Source: UBA12481 sp942493265
Lineage (GTDB): Bacteria > Bacteroidota > Bacteroidia > Bacteroidales > UBA12481
Direction: 5' to 3'
NCBI GenBank assembly: GCA_942493265.1
Contig: OW818688.1
Coordinates: forward strand, 4,216,001-4,280,000
DNA: 64,000 bases
The position numbers were made by a program, and so were the translations under genes. Positions within the stretch are counted from its first letter, which is position 1. The number at the start of each line of letters is the position of its first letter. Below are positions 8,581-17,691 of this stretch, one piece after another. The notes below the pieces were generated by a model, which saw only the letters and a list, made by a program, of their open reading frames with translations, searched no databases and was not told where the DNA came from.

Positions 8581-9975
8581 ATGTACCGAATACGAACGCA
8601 TACACTTACCACCCTGTCCGACACACTCACTCCGGTGAGCCTTTACCTGAAGGTGCGCGACCTGTTTCCGCGGTCGATATTGCTGGAAAGCAGCGATTAT
8701 CATGGCGGCCGCGACAATTATTCATTCATCTGTCTGGAGCCGCTGGCCGGAATTATGGTTGAAAATGGCCGGGTGAAACAGTCATTTCCCGGCAAGGACG
8801 CAGAAACCATTGAAGGAAAAGACATTCCGGCTATGCTGGATCATTTCGTGTCGCTTTTTGAAACCAGTGATGCCTCAAAAAGCAACCGTCTGAATGGATT
8901 TTTTGGATACATGGGCTATGATGCCGCCTGCCATTTCGAAGCGGTTCCGGCTCCCAAAGACAAAAACGATCCGCTGATGATCCCTGAAATCCGGTATCAC
9001 CTTTACCATTACCTGATTGCGATCAACCATTTCCGGAATACCGTCACCCTGATTGAAAACCGGTTCGACGATGAGCCCTCAACTCTGGGAACCGTTCAAA
9101 CGCTGCTCACCAACCGGAATTTTTCCTTTTTTCCGTTTACAGTAAGTGGAGAATGCGATTCCAACCTGACCGATGAGGAATATACCCGGCTGGTATCGGC
9201 AGGAAAGCACCATTGCCATGTTGGGGATGTTTACCAGATTGTGCTCTCCAGGCGGTTCGACCAGCCTTTTCTTGGCGATGAGTTCAATGTATACCGCAAC
9301 CTCAGGTCTGTGAATCCTTCGCCCTACCTGTTTTACTTTGATTACGGCAGTTACCGGATATTCGGATCATCGCCCGAGGCTCACCTGGTAGTTAAAAACG
9401 GTAAGGCCACCATCGCACCGATTGCCGGAACCCTTCGCAGATCGGGTGATGATGACCACGACCGGGTGCTGGCCGGACAATTATCCGCGGATCCTAAAGA
9501 AAATGCGGAACACGTAATGCTGGTGGATCTGGCACGAAACGACCTCAGCCGTCATGCCACCGGGGTTTCAGTAGATACCTACAAGGAAATACAATTCTTC
9601 TCGCATGTACTCCACATGGTTTCAAGCGTATCCGGTGATCTGACCGAAAATCCGCAACTGTTCAGGCTCCTCGGCGACACCTTCCCGGCCGGAACGCTTA
9701 GCGGGGCGCCGAAAATGAGGGCTATGGAACTGATCAGCCAGTATGAAAAAACCAACCGGGGATTTTACGGAGGCTGCATCGGGCAGATCGGATTTGATAA
9801 AAGCCTGAACCAGGCCATCATGATCCGGTCCTTCCTTTCCATCGGAAACCATCTCATTTTTCAGGCTGGCGCAGGCATTGTAGCCGATTCCGTTGAAGAG
9901 AATGAACTTCAGGAGGTCAATAACAAACTGGGGGCCCTTCGGGAGGCCATCCGGCTGGCAGATACCAGTAAATAA
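8581..9975 (+). CDS. trpE: Anthranilate synthase component I
   Basis: Converts chorismate to anthranilate with the TrpG glutaminase partner, the first step of tryptophan synthesis. The 464-residue protein has the N-terminal LLESSD element that forms part of the feedback Trp site and the C-terminal chorismate-binding core (IAPIAGTLRR, DPKENAEHVMLVDLARNDL, AGTLSGAPKMRAMELI, GFYGGCIG, AGAGIVADS). The start follows the attenuator by 24 bases. First structural gene of a tight trpEGDCFBA operon. Confidence 0.97.
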   Translation: MYRIRTHTLTTLSDTLTPVSLYLKVRDLFPRSILLESSDYHGGRDNYSFICLEPLAGIMVENGRVKQSFPGKDAETIEGKDIPAMLDHFVSLFETSDASKSNRLNGFFGYMGYDAACHFEAVPAPKDKNDPLMIPEIRYHLYHYLIAINHFRNTVTLIENRFDDEPSTLGTVQTLLTNRNFSFFPFTVSGECDSNLTDEEYTRLVSAGKHHCHVGDVYQIVLSRRFDQPFLGDEFNVYRNLRSVNPSPYLFYFDYGSYRIFGSSPEAHLVVKNGKATIAPIAGTLRRSGDDDHDRVLAGQLSADPKENAEHVMLVDLARNDLSRHATGVSVDTYKEIQFFSHVLHMVSSVSGDLTENPQLFRLLGDTFPAGTLSGAPKMRAMELISQYEKTNRGFYGGCIGQIGFDKSLNQAIMIRSFLSIGNHLIFQAGAGIVADSVEENELQEVNNKLGALREAIRLADTSK

Positions 9976-9992
9976 ATAAATATCAGTCTATT

Positions 9993-10562
9993 ATGAATAT
10001 TTTATTGCTCGACAATTACGATAGTTTCACCTACAATATAGCCCATTACCTGCGGGAACTCACCGGCAGCGAGATTCCTGTCATCCGGAACGACCAGATA
10101 AGTCTGGAGGCAGTGGGAAAATATGATGCGATAGTGCTTTCGCCCGGACCCGGCTTGCCGGCAGATGCCGGTATCATGAACGACCTGATCCGGAAATATG
10201 CCGGAACCAGGAAAATTCTCGGAATCTGTCTGGGCATGCAGGCGATCGGTGAAGTATTTGGTGGCACACTATTAAATCTGCCATCCGTTTTTCACGGGGT
10301 GGCAACCACTACAGATATTGTGGTCGACGATGAGATACTTTTCCGGGGACTGCCGAAAAAAATCGAGGTTGGCCGCTACCATTCCTGGGTAGTCGACGAA
10401 CATAACCTTCCATCGGATCTGGAAATTACCGCCACCGATGAAACCGGCCGCATCATGGCCCTGCGGCACAAAAAATTTGATGTCAGGGGCGTACAATTCC
10501 ATCCCGAATCCGTTCTTACCCCTCACGGCAAAACCATGCTCAACAACTGGATACAGGGCTAA
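9993..10562 (+). CDS. trpG: Anthranilate synthase component II (glutamine amidotransferase)
   Basis: Class I glutamine amidotransferase (189 residues) that supplies ammonia to TrpE. It starts MNILLLDNYDSFTYN and holds SPGPGLP, the nucleophile elbow LGICLGMQAIGE and the C-terminal VQFHPESVLT with the catalytic His-Glu pair. Independent of trpD here, unlike the trpGD fusion in enterobacteria. It lies 17 bases after trpE. It could also serve a PabB enzyme, but the position argues for trp. Confidence 0.95.
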   Translation: MNILLLDNYDSFTYNIAHYLRELTGSEIPVIRNDQISLEAVGKYDAIVLSPGPGLPADAGIMNDLIRKYAGTRKILGICLGMQAIGEVFGGTLLNLPSVFHGVATTTDIVVDDEILFRGLPKKIEVGRYHSWVVDEHNLPSDLEITATDETGRIMALRHKKFDVRGVQFHPESVLTPHGKTMLNNWIQG

Positions 10563-10591
10563 CCGACAACAGATAACAGACAACCGACAAA

Positions 10592-11587
10592 ATGAAAGAC
10601 ATACTTCACCAACTCTTTGAATATAAAACCCTCTCGAGGCAGCAGGCTGAAGAGGTTCTGCGGCAAATCGCATCCGGACAGGTAAATGAAACCCAGATGG
10701 CCGTGTTCATGGCGGTATTCCTGATGCGGAGCATCACCATCGAGGAACTGATCGGCTTCAGGGAAGCGCTGAAATCGCTTGCCATCCCGGTTGATTTGTC
10801 CGATTACAATACCATAGACCTATGCGGTACCGGCGGAGATGGCAAGAACACCTTCAACATATCAACCATGACCTCCTTTGTGGTTGCCGGAACCGGTGCA
10901 AAAGTAGCCAAACATGGCAACTACGGGGTTTCATCCTCCTGCGGATCCTCCAATGTATTAGAGTATTTCGGATACAAATTTTCCAACGATCAGGAAAAGC
11001 TGAAAAAGGAAATCGAGGAAGCCGGAATATGCTTTCTGCATGCTCCGCTCTTCAATCCGGCAATGAAAAACATCGCTCCCGTGCGGCGCCAGCTGGGAAT
11101 TAAAACTTTTTTCAATATCCTGGGACCGATGATCAATCCCTCGTCACCGCAAAACCAAATGGCCGGTGTATTCAGTCTGGAGCTTGCTCGCATGTATAAC
11201 TATCTTTATCAGGAACTTGATGTTAATTATGCCATCATCCACAGTTTGGATGGGTATGATGAAATTTCACTCACCGCGCCTTTCCAGCTGATCACCAAAC
11301 AAGGTGAAAAGATTATGGATCCCGCCGATCTGGGATTCTCTCGGATCGATCCCAAAGAGATATCGGGAGGTGATTCAGTGGAAGAATCTGCTGCCATTTT
11401 CAAGCGCATCCTTTCCGGAGATGGCACCCAATCAGAAAAAAATGTAATTGTGGCCAATGCCGGTCTGGCGCTAACCCTCCTACACCCTGAACTGCCGCTT
11501 GATGATTGCCTGGCCATGGCAAAAGAATCCATGGAATCAGGGAAAGCACTTTCATCATTCAGGAAGCTGATTCCTGAAACCCTTTAG
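10592..11587 (+). CDS. trpD: Anthranilate phosphoribosyltransferase
   Basis: Transfers phosphoribose from PRPP to anthranilate. The 331-residue protein has the glycine-rich PRPP loop DLCGTGGDGKNTFNIST, the KHGNYGVSSSCGSSNVLE anthranilate/PRPP element, and NILGPMINPSSPQNQMAGVF. Length is normal for the family. 29 bases after trpG; 4 bases before trpC. Confidence 0.97.
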   Translation: MKDILHQLFEYKTLSRQQAEEVLRQIASGQVNETQMAVFMAVFLMRSITIEELIGFREALKSLAIPVDLSDYNTIDLCGTGGDGKNTFNISTMTSFVVAGTGAKVAKHGNYGVSSSCGSSNVLEYFGYKFSNDQEKLKKEIEEAGICFLHAPLFNPAMKNIAPVRRQLGIKTFFNILGPMINPSSPQNQMAGVFSLELARMYNYLYQELDVNYAIIHSLDGYDEISLTAPFQLITKQGEKIMDPADLGFSRIDPKEISGGDSVEESAAIFKRILSGDGTQSEKNVIVANAGLALTLLHPELPLDDCLAMAKESMESGKALSSFRKLIPETL

Positions 11588-11591
11588 AACG

Positions 11592-12386
11592 ATGAACCAA
11601 CTGGAAACCATAGCAGCCTTCAAGCGTACCGAGGTAGCAGGAAGGAAAGAGATCTACCCTGTCAATAAGCTGGAGAACAGTGCGTTATTTGACCGAAAAA
11701 CGGTATCACTGACCGACAGGATCCTACAAAACGGATCTACCGGAATTATCGCTGAATTCAAGCGAAAAAGCCCGTCGAAAGGCATGATCAATGCCCATTC
11801 GGATGTGGCCGAGGTAACCCGCGGATATATTAAGGCCGGAGCAGCAGCCCTATCGGTTCTTACCGACAGCCGTTTTTTCGGCGGAAACTCTGAAGATCTG
11901 TTGAAGGCAAGGGAGGTAAATGATTGTCCGGTTTTGCGGAAGGAATTCATAGTAGATCCGTATCAGATTATTGAAGCCAAATCGATTGGTGCGGATGCCA
12001 TATTACTGATAGCCGCCATTTTAACTCCCGCTGAAACGTTGAATTTTGCAACACTTGCACGTTCGCTGGGGATGGCAGCCATTTTGGAAATACATGGAAA
12101 AGAAGAACTTGGGCACTTGAATGACCAGATCACCATATTGGGGGTAAACAACCGGAACCTGGCAGATTTCAGTGTATCACTGGAGATCTCGCTGTCATTG
12201 GCACCATTTATCGCCAATGGCATAACGGCCATTTCAGAAAGTGGCATCCGCCATCCTGCTGATATCCTCCTGTTAAAACAAGCCGGATACAAAGGTTTTT
12301 TGATTGGAGAGCAGTTCATGTCGACTGATGATCCGGCATTTGCCTGCCACACCTTTATCTCCCAGCTAAACCAAATGCAAAAATGA
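11592..12386 (+). CDS. trpC: Indole-3-glycerol phosphate synthase
   Basis: Ring-closing decarboxylase forming indole-3-glycerol phosphate; a 264-residue TIM barrel. Diagnostic segments are IIAEFKRKSPSKG (catalytic Lys region), LSVLTDSRFFGG, PVLRKEFIVDPYQI, GVNNRNLADF and ISESGIRHPADI. It is a stand-alone enzyme, not fused to trpF, and its stop overlaps the trpF start by 4 bases (ATGA), indicating translational coupling. Confidence 0.96.
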   Translation: MNQLETIAAFKRTEVAGRKEIYPVNKLENSALFDRKTVSLTDRILQNGSTGIIAEFKRKSPSKGMINAHSDVAEVTRGYIKAGAAALSVLTDSRFFGGNSEDLLKAREVNDCPVLRKEFIVDPYQIIEAKSIGADAILLIAAILTPAETLNFATLARSLGMAAILEIHGKEELGHLNDQITILGVNNRNLADFSVSLEISLSLAPFIANGITAISESGIRHPADILLLKQAGYKGFLIGEQFMSTDDPAFACHTFISQLNQMQK

Positions 12387-13009
12387 AAGCCGGGCTAGTC
12401 AAAATATGCGGTCTTACCGATCCCGGGAATATCCTTGAAGTAATCCGGCTGAGGCCCGACTTTATCGGGTTGATCTTTCATCCGGGATCTCCGAGATATA
12501 TATCTGACCCTGAAGAACTTGTATTCCTGAATAAACTTCATGAACGTCCGTTGGTAACGGGAGTTTTTGTCAACTCGGATATTGCGCGGATCCGTGAAAT
12601 CTCAAACAGGATCCGGCTGGATGTCATCCAGTTGCATGGGACAGAAACCCCGGAATACTGTGAGGAACTCAAAAATTGCAACCAAATGGTTATCAAGGCC
12701 TTTGGCATCCGGCCCGGATTTGATTTTCAGGAAACGGAACCTTACCGGGGGCTGGTCCGGTATTTCCTGTTCGACAGCGACAGTCCGAAATTTGGTGGCA
12801 CCGGCCAGCCTTTCGACCATGAAATTTTAAAAAATTACCAGGGGGATACGCCCTTCCTTCTTAGCGGGGGGATATCTTCTGAAACGCAGATATTTCCAGA
12901 TCACCGGCAATTTGCCGGGGTGGATTTGAATTCCAGGTTTGAAACTGCGCCCGGAATCAAGGATATTGAATTATTGCAAACCTTTTTAAAAAACTTCAGG
13001 CATGAATAA
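12383..13009 (+). CDS. trpF: Phosphoribosylanthranilate isomerase
   Basis: A 208-residue TIM-barrel isomerase converting N-phosphoribosyl anthranilate to CdRP. It begins with VKICGLTDPGNI (catalytic Cys), contains VQLHGTETPEYC-like DVIQLHGTE, LFDSDSPKFGGTGQPFD (catalytic Asp region) and FLLSGGIS, ending with GVDLNSRFETAPGIKD. Overlaps trpC by 4 bases and trpB by 8 bases. Confidence 0.96.
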   Translation: MKAGLVKICGLTDPGNILEVIRLRPDFIGLIFHPGSPRYISDPEELVFLNKLHERPLVTGVFVNSDIARIREISNRIRLDVIQLHGTETPEYCEELKNCNQMVIKAFGIRPGFDFQETEPYRGLVRYFLFDSDSPKFGGTGQPFDHEILKNYQGDTPFLLSGGISSETQIFPDHRQFAGVDLNSRFETAPGIKDIELLQTFLKNFRHE

Positions 13010-14201
13010 ACCAGAATATTTCCCCGATAAAGATGGCTACTATGGTGAATTCGGAGGTGCTTTTATTCCGGAGATGCTGGTACCCAACATCAAAGAATTG
13101 CGCGACAGCTACCTCAGGATAATTGAAAGCCAAGAATTCAGGGATGAATTTCATGAGTTGCTACGCGACTATTCAGGCCGGCCCACCCCACTCTATCTGG
13201 CAAAAAGGTTATCTGAAAAATACCGCACCAACATTTTCCTGAAACGTGAGGATCTGAATCATACCGGGGCTCACAAGATCAACAACACCATCGGGCAGGT
13301 TTTGCTGGCAGAAAAACTGGGCAAAAAGAGGATTATCGCCGAAACCGGCGCGGGGCAGCATGGGGTTGCCACGGCCACCGTGTGTGCGCTGAAAGGGCTT
13401 GAATGCGTTGTATACATGGGAGCTCTGGATGTTGAGCGTCAGGCGCCGAATGTAACCAAGATGAAAATGCTAGGAGCCACGGTAGTCCCGGTACAATCGG
13501 GCAATAAAACGCTTAAGGATGCCACCAATGAGGCTATGCGTGACTGGATCAATCATCCCGACGATACCTATTATATAATCGGATCCGTTGTTGGGCCACA
13601 TCCTTATCCGGATCTGGTAGCCAGGATGCAATCGGTTATCAGTTATGAGATATCGGTTCAGATTAATGCCCGGACCGGCAGGAATTATCCGGATTATGTT
13701 TTGGCATGCGTTGGAGGAGGCAGTAATGCGGCAGGCGGCTTTTATGCTTTCCTGGATAATCCGGCAGTCAGGCTGATCGGTGCAGAAGCGGCCGGGATGG
13801 GTATTGACACCAGTGAAACCGCAGCTACACTGGCATTGGGCCGGACAGGCATACTACACGGAAGCAAATCGAAGCTCATACAAGACGAGTATGGCCAGGT
13901 TATTGAGCCCTACTCGATCTCGGCAGGACTGGATTATCCGGGAGTGGGTCCGTTGCATTCTCATCTTCAGGCAACCGGCAGATGCACATACCTGCCGGTA
14001 ACGGACCGGGAGGCACTGGATGCCGCCATGGAACTCACCCGACTTGAGGGCATCATCCCTGCGCTGGAATCGGCACATGCGCTGGCCCTGCTTCCAAAAC
14101 TGAGCTGGGACCCGAATGAGCAGGTTGTGATCGTATTAAGCGGTCGCGGCGATAAGGATATGGATACTTACAGTAAATATTTCGACCATGAATCGCATTG
14201 A
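13002..14201 (+). CDS. trpB: Tryptophan synthase beta subunit
   Basis: PLP enzyme joining indole and serine. The 399-residue protein has GEFGGAFIPEML, the PLP lysine in LNHTGAHKINN, GAGQHGVATATVCA, the phosphate-binding CVGGGSNAAG and GRGDKDMDTY at the C-terminus. This is the TrpB1 type that works with TrpA. Overlaps trpF by 8 bases and trpA by 14 bases. Confidence 0.98.
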   Translation: MNKPEYFPDKDGYYGEFGGAFIPEMLVPNIKELRDSYLRIIESQEFRDEFHELLRDYSGRPTPLYLAKRLSEKYRTNIFLKREDLNHTGAHKINNTIGQVLLAEKLGKKRIIAETGAGQHGVATATVCALKGLECVVYMGALDVERQAPNVTKMKMLGATVVPVQSGNKTLKDATNEAMRDWINHPDDTYYIIGSVVGPHPYPDLVARMQSVISYEISVQINARTGRNYPDYVLACVGGGSNAAGGFYAFLDNPAVRLIGAEAAGMGIDTSETAATLALGRTGILHGSKSKLIQDEYGQVIEPYSISAGLDYPGVGPLHSHLQATGRCTYLPVTDREALDAAMELTRLEGIIPALESAHALALLPKLSWDPNEQVVIVLSGRGDKDMDTYSKYFDHESH

Positions 14202-14994
14202 CGAACTTTTCATACGCAAGAAAGAATCGATACTATCGGTTTATTTCACAGCTGGTTATCCCGAATTAGCAGATACCGCGCTGGTCATCTCCGGTCTGGA
14301 AAAAGCCGGAGCAGACCTGATTGAGATCGGGTTTCCCTTTTCCGATCCCGTTGCTGACGGACCGGTTATACAGGCGAGCAGCCATCAGGCATTAATCAAC
14401 GGAATGAATCTTGACATCCTTTTTGATCAGCTCAGGGAACTCAGAAAGACCAGCAGCATACCCAAAATCATGATGGGTTATTACAATACCGTTTATCAAT
14501 ATCAAATGGAACGGTTTATAGATCAATGTGTTGAATGTGGGATCGATGGCGTGATCATCCCCGATCTGCCGCCTGAAATTTATGAAAGAGAATACCGGAC
14601 ACTTTTTGAAAAGTCTGGCATTCATTTTATCTGCCTTGTGGCCCCGAAAACTTCACCGGATAGAACAAAATATCTGGTTTCGCTGAGTCGCGGGTTCATC
14701 TACCTGTTGTCGTCCTCCTCAACCACCGGCAACAATTCCGCTGCAGGAAAAGAGGACTTGAGTGCCGTCGCACATCTGAAAGGGCAAAACACCCTGATCG
14801 GCTTTGGCATACATGACCATGAAACATTTGAGATGGCTTGCCGGCAGGCTAATGGAGCGATTATCGGGACCGCCTTTATCCGGCACCTGAACGAGGGTTT
14901 CGGAGTATTGAGATCGGCTGAAAAATCAAAAATCGGCCGGGCAAGCACCATTGAAACCCTTTGCAGGGAATTCGTTGGCCGGATACGAGGGTAA
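14188..14994 (+). CDS. trpA: Tryptophan synthase alpha subunit
   Basis: Cleaves indole-3-glycerol phosphate and channels indole to TrpB. The 268-residue TIM barrel has LIEIGFPFSDPVADGPVIQ (catalytic Glu and Asp), KIMMGYYN, DGVIIPDLPPE and GFGIHDHET. Its start lies inside the end of trpB, consistent with coupled production of the two subunits. Last gene of the operon; no clear intrinsic terminator follows. Confidence 0.97.
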   Translation: MNRIDELFIRKKESILSVYFTAGYPELADTALVISGLEKAGADLIEIGFPFSDPVADGPVIQASSHQALINGMNLDILFDQLRELRKTSSIPKIMMGYYNTVYQYQMERFIDQCVECGIDGVIIPDLPPEIYEREYRTLFEKSGIHFICLVAPKTSPDRTKYLVSLSRGFIYLLSSSSTTGNNSAAGKEDLSAVAHLKGQNTLIGFGIHDHETFEMACRQANGAIIGTAFIRHLNEGFGVLRSAEKSKIGRASTIETLCREFVGRIRG

Positions 14995-15063
14995 TCTTTT
15001 TGTGTAATGTATACTGATAATCAGTGAAAGAGGCTAACTTTAACGGCACGAAAGCCTGCCCTT

Positions 15064-15071
15064 TACCTTTG
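15064..15071 (+). promoter_or_regulatory. -7 promoter box (TACCTTTG) for the kinase gene
   Basis: An exact TAnnTTTG box 16 bases before ATG 15087. No clear TTG at the -33 position. It lies within the upstream open extension of the kinase frame (GTG 15024), so it favours the downstream start. Confidence 0.55.
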
Positions 15072-15086
15072 CAAACAAGTTTAGTC

Positions 15087-16301
15087 ATGAGAAAAGTGAT
15101 GCCGACTTATGAAGAATTAGAGAAAAGAATCGTTGAACTTGAGGAGATCATCCGAAAGAACACTTATACAACCGGAAGCCAATTAACAGACTCGATCAAA
15201 TCCAGAGAGGATTTGCTTACACTCTTCATAAAACATTCCCCAATATATGCTTATATCAAAGAGGTAGCTCCCAGCGAAAGTCGTGTAATGATTGCCAGTG
15301 AGAATTATATTGACATGATAGGCGTAAAAGGCTCCGAAATGGTCAATAAAACCATGGAAGAACTGTTCCCCCCGGAATTCGCCGCAAAGATTACGGCAGA
15401 TGACTGGATTGTTGTTTCTGATGGAAGGGAATTAAAGCTGGATGAAGAATTGAATGACCGGAGCTACACAACAATCAAGTACCCGATTTATCACCAGGAA
15501 AAAAACCTGCTGGCAGGCTATACAATTGATCTGACTGAACTCAAGCAGGCGCAGCGGGATGTAATCACCAAGAATGAAGAGTTGTTGAAACTGGTTGCCG
15601 AAAAGGACAAATTCTTTTCCGTCATGGCCCATGACCTGCGCAGCCCGTTTACCGCACTGCTCGGCTTTACCCAGATGCTTGTTGAAGACCTGGCCGAGCT
15701 GAGTCAGGACGAGGTGCACAAGATTGCCCTAATATTGAGGAATACATCAAACAGCTTATACAGCTTGCTGGAAAACCTGCTCGAATGGTCGCGCATTCAG
15801 AGAGGGATAACTTCCTTTAAACCCAAAGGGTTCGAGCTTCTGCCGAAGATTAATGAAAGTTTGGAATTGGTTATGGAATCAGCCAATAAAAAGGAAATCG
15901 AAATCGGATTCCAGGTTCCCTCAGGTCTGTTTGTTTTTGCAGAACCGAATATGATCGGGTCAACTATCCGGAACTTAGTCTCCAATGCGGTGAAGTATAC
16001 CGCCAAGGGCGGAAAGATCATGGTTTCGGCCAGGCCGGTGAGCGGCAACCTGATTGAAATTTCCATACGCGACAATGGTATCGGCATGAACCAACTGATT
16101 ATTGATAAACTATTCCGTCTGGATGAGCATCCCAGTCGGAAAGGAACTGAAGGTGAACCCAGTACCGGATTGGGGCTGATCATCTGCAAAGACTTTACCG
16201 AAAAAAACGGAGGAAAGATCTGGGCAGAGAGTCAGGAGGGGAAAGGTTCAATATTTCATTTTACCGTTCCACAATTGCCGGAAAATCTGCCGGATCAGTA
16301 A
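15087..16301 (+). CDS. PAS-domain sensor histidine kinase
   Basis: A 404-residue soluble kinase with no membrane segment. An N-terminal coiled coil (YEELEKRIVELEEIIRKN) is followed by a PAS-like domain (about 35-165), a HisKA domain with phospho-acceptor His182 (FSVMAHDLRSPFTALLGF) and a HATPase domain (N box NLVSNAVKYT, G1 DNGIGM, G2 STGLGLIICKDF). The start at 15087 is chosen because an exact -7 box lies at 15064-15071; a GTG at 15024 is open but upstream of that promoter. No cognate response regulator is adjacent. Confidence 0.85.
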   Translation: MRKVMPTYEELEKRIVELEEIIRKNTYTTGSQLTDSIKSREDLLTLFIKHSPIYAYIKEVAPSESRVMIASENYIDMIGVKGSEMVNKTMEELFPPEFAAKITADDWIVVSDGRELKLDEELNDRSYTTIKYPIYHQEKNLLAGYTIDLTELKQAQRDVITKNEELLKLVAEKDKFFSVMAHDLRSPFTALLGFTQMLVEDLAELSQDEVHKIALILRNTSNSLYSLLENLLEWSRIQRGITSFKPKGFELLPKINESLELVMESANKKEIEIGFQVPSGLFVFAEPNMIGSTIRNLVSNAVKYTAKGGKIMVSARPVSGNLIEISIRDNGIGMNQLIIDKLFRLDEHPSRKGTEGEPSTGLGLIICKDFTEKNGGKIWAESQEGKGSIFHFTVPQLPENLPDQ

Positions 16302-16313
16302 AGGTCGAACTAT

Positions 16314-17432
16314 ATGAGTTGCCGGATTCTGCTGGTGGTTCTGCTATTCACTGCCGGACTGGGTCAGTCGCAGGACACCGTTTATTTACGGTATGGCCGG
16401 TCGAAAAATGATACCATCGTTTATAAGCGTATCATCGACTTCGATAATAGCAGCAAACTATACCAGGTAAGAGACTATTATCCGGGCGGACAGATCGAAA
16501 TGGAAGCCTGGTACAGTAGCTTCGACCCGGTCATCAAGGAAAGCTGGCAATGCAATTACCTGACCAACACCAAACAGGGACCATACAATCAATGGTATGA
16601 GAATGGCCAGATAAAATTCTCCGGAACTTTCAAAAACGGACTCGCACACGGGCGCGACCGGTGGTGGTATCAGAATGGCCGGATTGAGGCCGATGAAGGT
16701 CGAAAGAAAGGGCAGCTTCATGGCCGTGTTCGTTACTGGACCCCGGAGGGAGTGCCTGAACATGATTTAAACTATAAAAAAGGGGTGAATCAGAATCCAA
16801 AAAAGGTTACCTACCCCTATCTGGTGAATCTCCCAAAGGAATATGAATCCGACACTTTAAAACGATGGCCGCTGATTATCTATTTACACGGAGGATCACA
16901 GCGCGGTACCGTTTTAAAACGGCTGTACGATTCCGGCATTCCGGATCAGGTTTACCGGGGCAGGGAGTTTCCGTTCATCATCATTTCACCCCTTTGTCCG
17001 CTGCATTTAAGATGGTCGACCGAGGAGTGGTTCGAAGAATTTTTCAGAGACATCACGCAGCATTACCGGATAGATCCCACCCGCGTTTATCTGACCGGTC
17101 TGAGTCTGGGTGCCTCCGGCACCTGGTATCTGGCCGAAAAATATCCTGAAAAATTTGCAGCCATCGCACCCATCAGCGGATTTACGCATGGCGAATCAAA
17201 CTTTATCAAAAAGAAAGTTCACCGGTTGGATAACATCCCTGTCTGGGCCTTTCACGGAAAGATTGATGACGTGGTTCCCTTTGAAGAAACTGAAAAGATG
17301 GTTAGGAAACTGGAAGGGAAAAACCCGGATCTGAAATTCAAGGCCGAGCCTGCGGTTGGGCATTGGCTGCACTGGATGGTTTATCCGGGGGAGGAACTTT
17401 ATGCTTGGTTTCTGACCCACATCAAAAATTAG
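16314..17432 (+). CDS. Secreted MORN-repeat / alpha-beta hydrolase fusion
   Basis: A 372-residue exported protein. Signal peptide about 1-20 (LLVVLLFTAGLGQSQ). Residues about 50-155 hold YwqK-like MORN_2 repeats (GPYNQWYENGQIKFSGTFKNG, repeated with HGRDRWWYQNGRIE). The C-terminal half is an alpha/beta hydrolase of the secreted esterase/depolymerase type: PLIIYLHGGSQRG oxyanion region, nucleophile elbow GLSLGASG, Asp in GKIDDVVPF and His in VGHWLHW. The fusion is unusual. It starts 12 bases after the kinase gene and may share its transcript. Substrate unknown. Confidence 0.75.
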   Translation: MSCRILLVVLLFTAGLGQSQDTVYLRYGRSKNDTIVYKRIIDFDNSSKLYQVRDYYPGGQIEMEAWYSSFDPVIKESWQCNYLTNTKQGPYNQWYENGQIKFSGTFKNGLAHGRDRWWYQNGRIEADEGRKKGQLHGRVRYWTPEGVPEHDLNYKKGVNQNPKKVTYPYLVNLPKEYESDTLKRWPLIIYLHGGSQRGTVLKRLYDSGIPDQVYRGREFPFIIISPLCPLHLRWSTEEWFEEFFRDITQHYRIDPTRVYLTGLSLGASGTWYLAEKYPEKFAAIAPISGFTHGESNFIKKKVHRLDNIPVWAFHGKIDDVVPFEETEKMVRKLEGKNPDLKFKAEPAVGHWLHWMVYPGEELYAWFLTHIKN

Positions 17433-17561
17433 GTTCCCCTGCGCCCCAACACACATAAGCTTTTCAGAAGCATTGTAGATTTTTTCATCACCTGTTGAAT
17501 ATTTACACACTCATTATATCTGTCTGTGTACTAATACTTTGCCCCATTTCGTCAAAATTTG

Positions 17562-17578
17562 TGTAGAATTTCTCTACA
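17562..17578. promoter_or_regulatory. Inverted repeat, possible activator site
   Basis: TGTAGA-N5-TCTACA is a perfect six-pair palindrome in the 259-base gap before the redox locus, about 70-90 bases upstream of a candidate sigma-54 promoter. This is a typical distance for an NtrC-type activator site. Binding by the regulator encoded at 24013 is inference. Confidence 0.4.
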
Positions 17579-17648
17579 ATTCTGGTGTTGCTAATTTCAT
17601 CGCCTTACATCCTATCATTCTGTTATTCTGATACTTATAACAATTGGC

Positions 17649-17666
17649 AAGGTAATTGAATTGCCT
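17649..17666 (+). promoter_or_regulatory. Candidate sigma-54 promoter
   Basis: GG (17651-17652), ten bases, then GC (17663-17664) in the context TTGCC, matching the -24/-12 GG-N10-GC rule and the TTGC half of the consensus; the CAC after GG is missing. It is 27 bases before ATG 17692, and a sigma-54 activator is encoded in the same gene cluster. Confidence 0.4.
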
Positions 17667-17691
17667 GATTTGAATTGTTTAAAAAGGAATA

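Noticed and set aside
17500..17545. Module-like TGTGTAC and ACTTTG upstream of the PstS-GcvH gene
   Set aside because: The elements are much too close together and the second half-site is missing; spacing does not fit the nine true copies.
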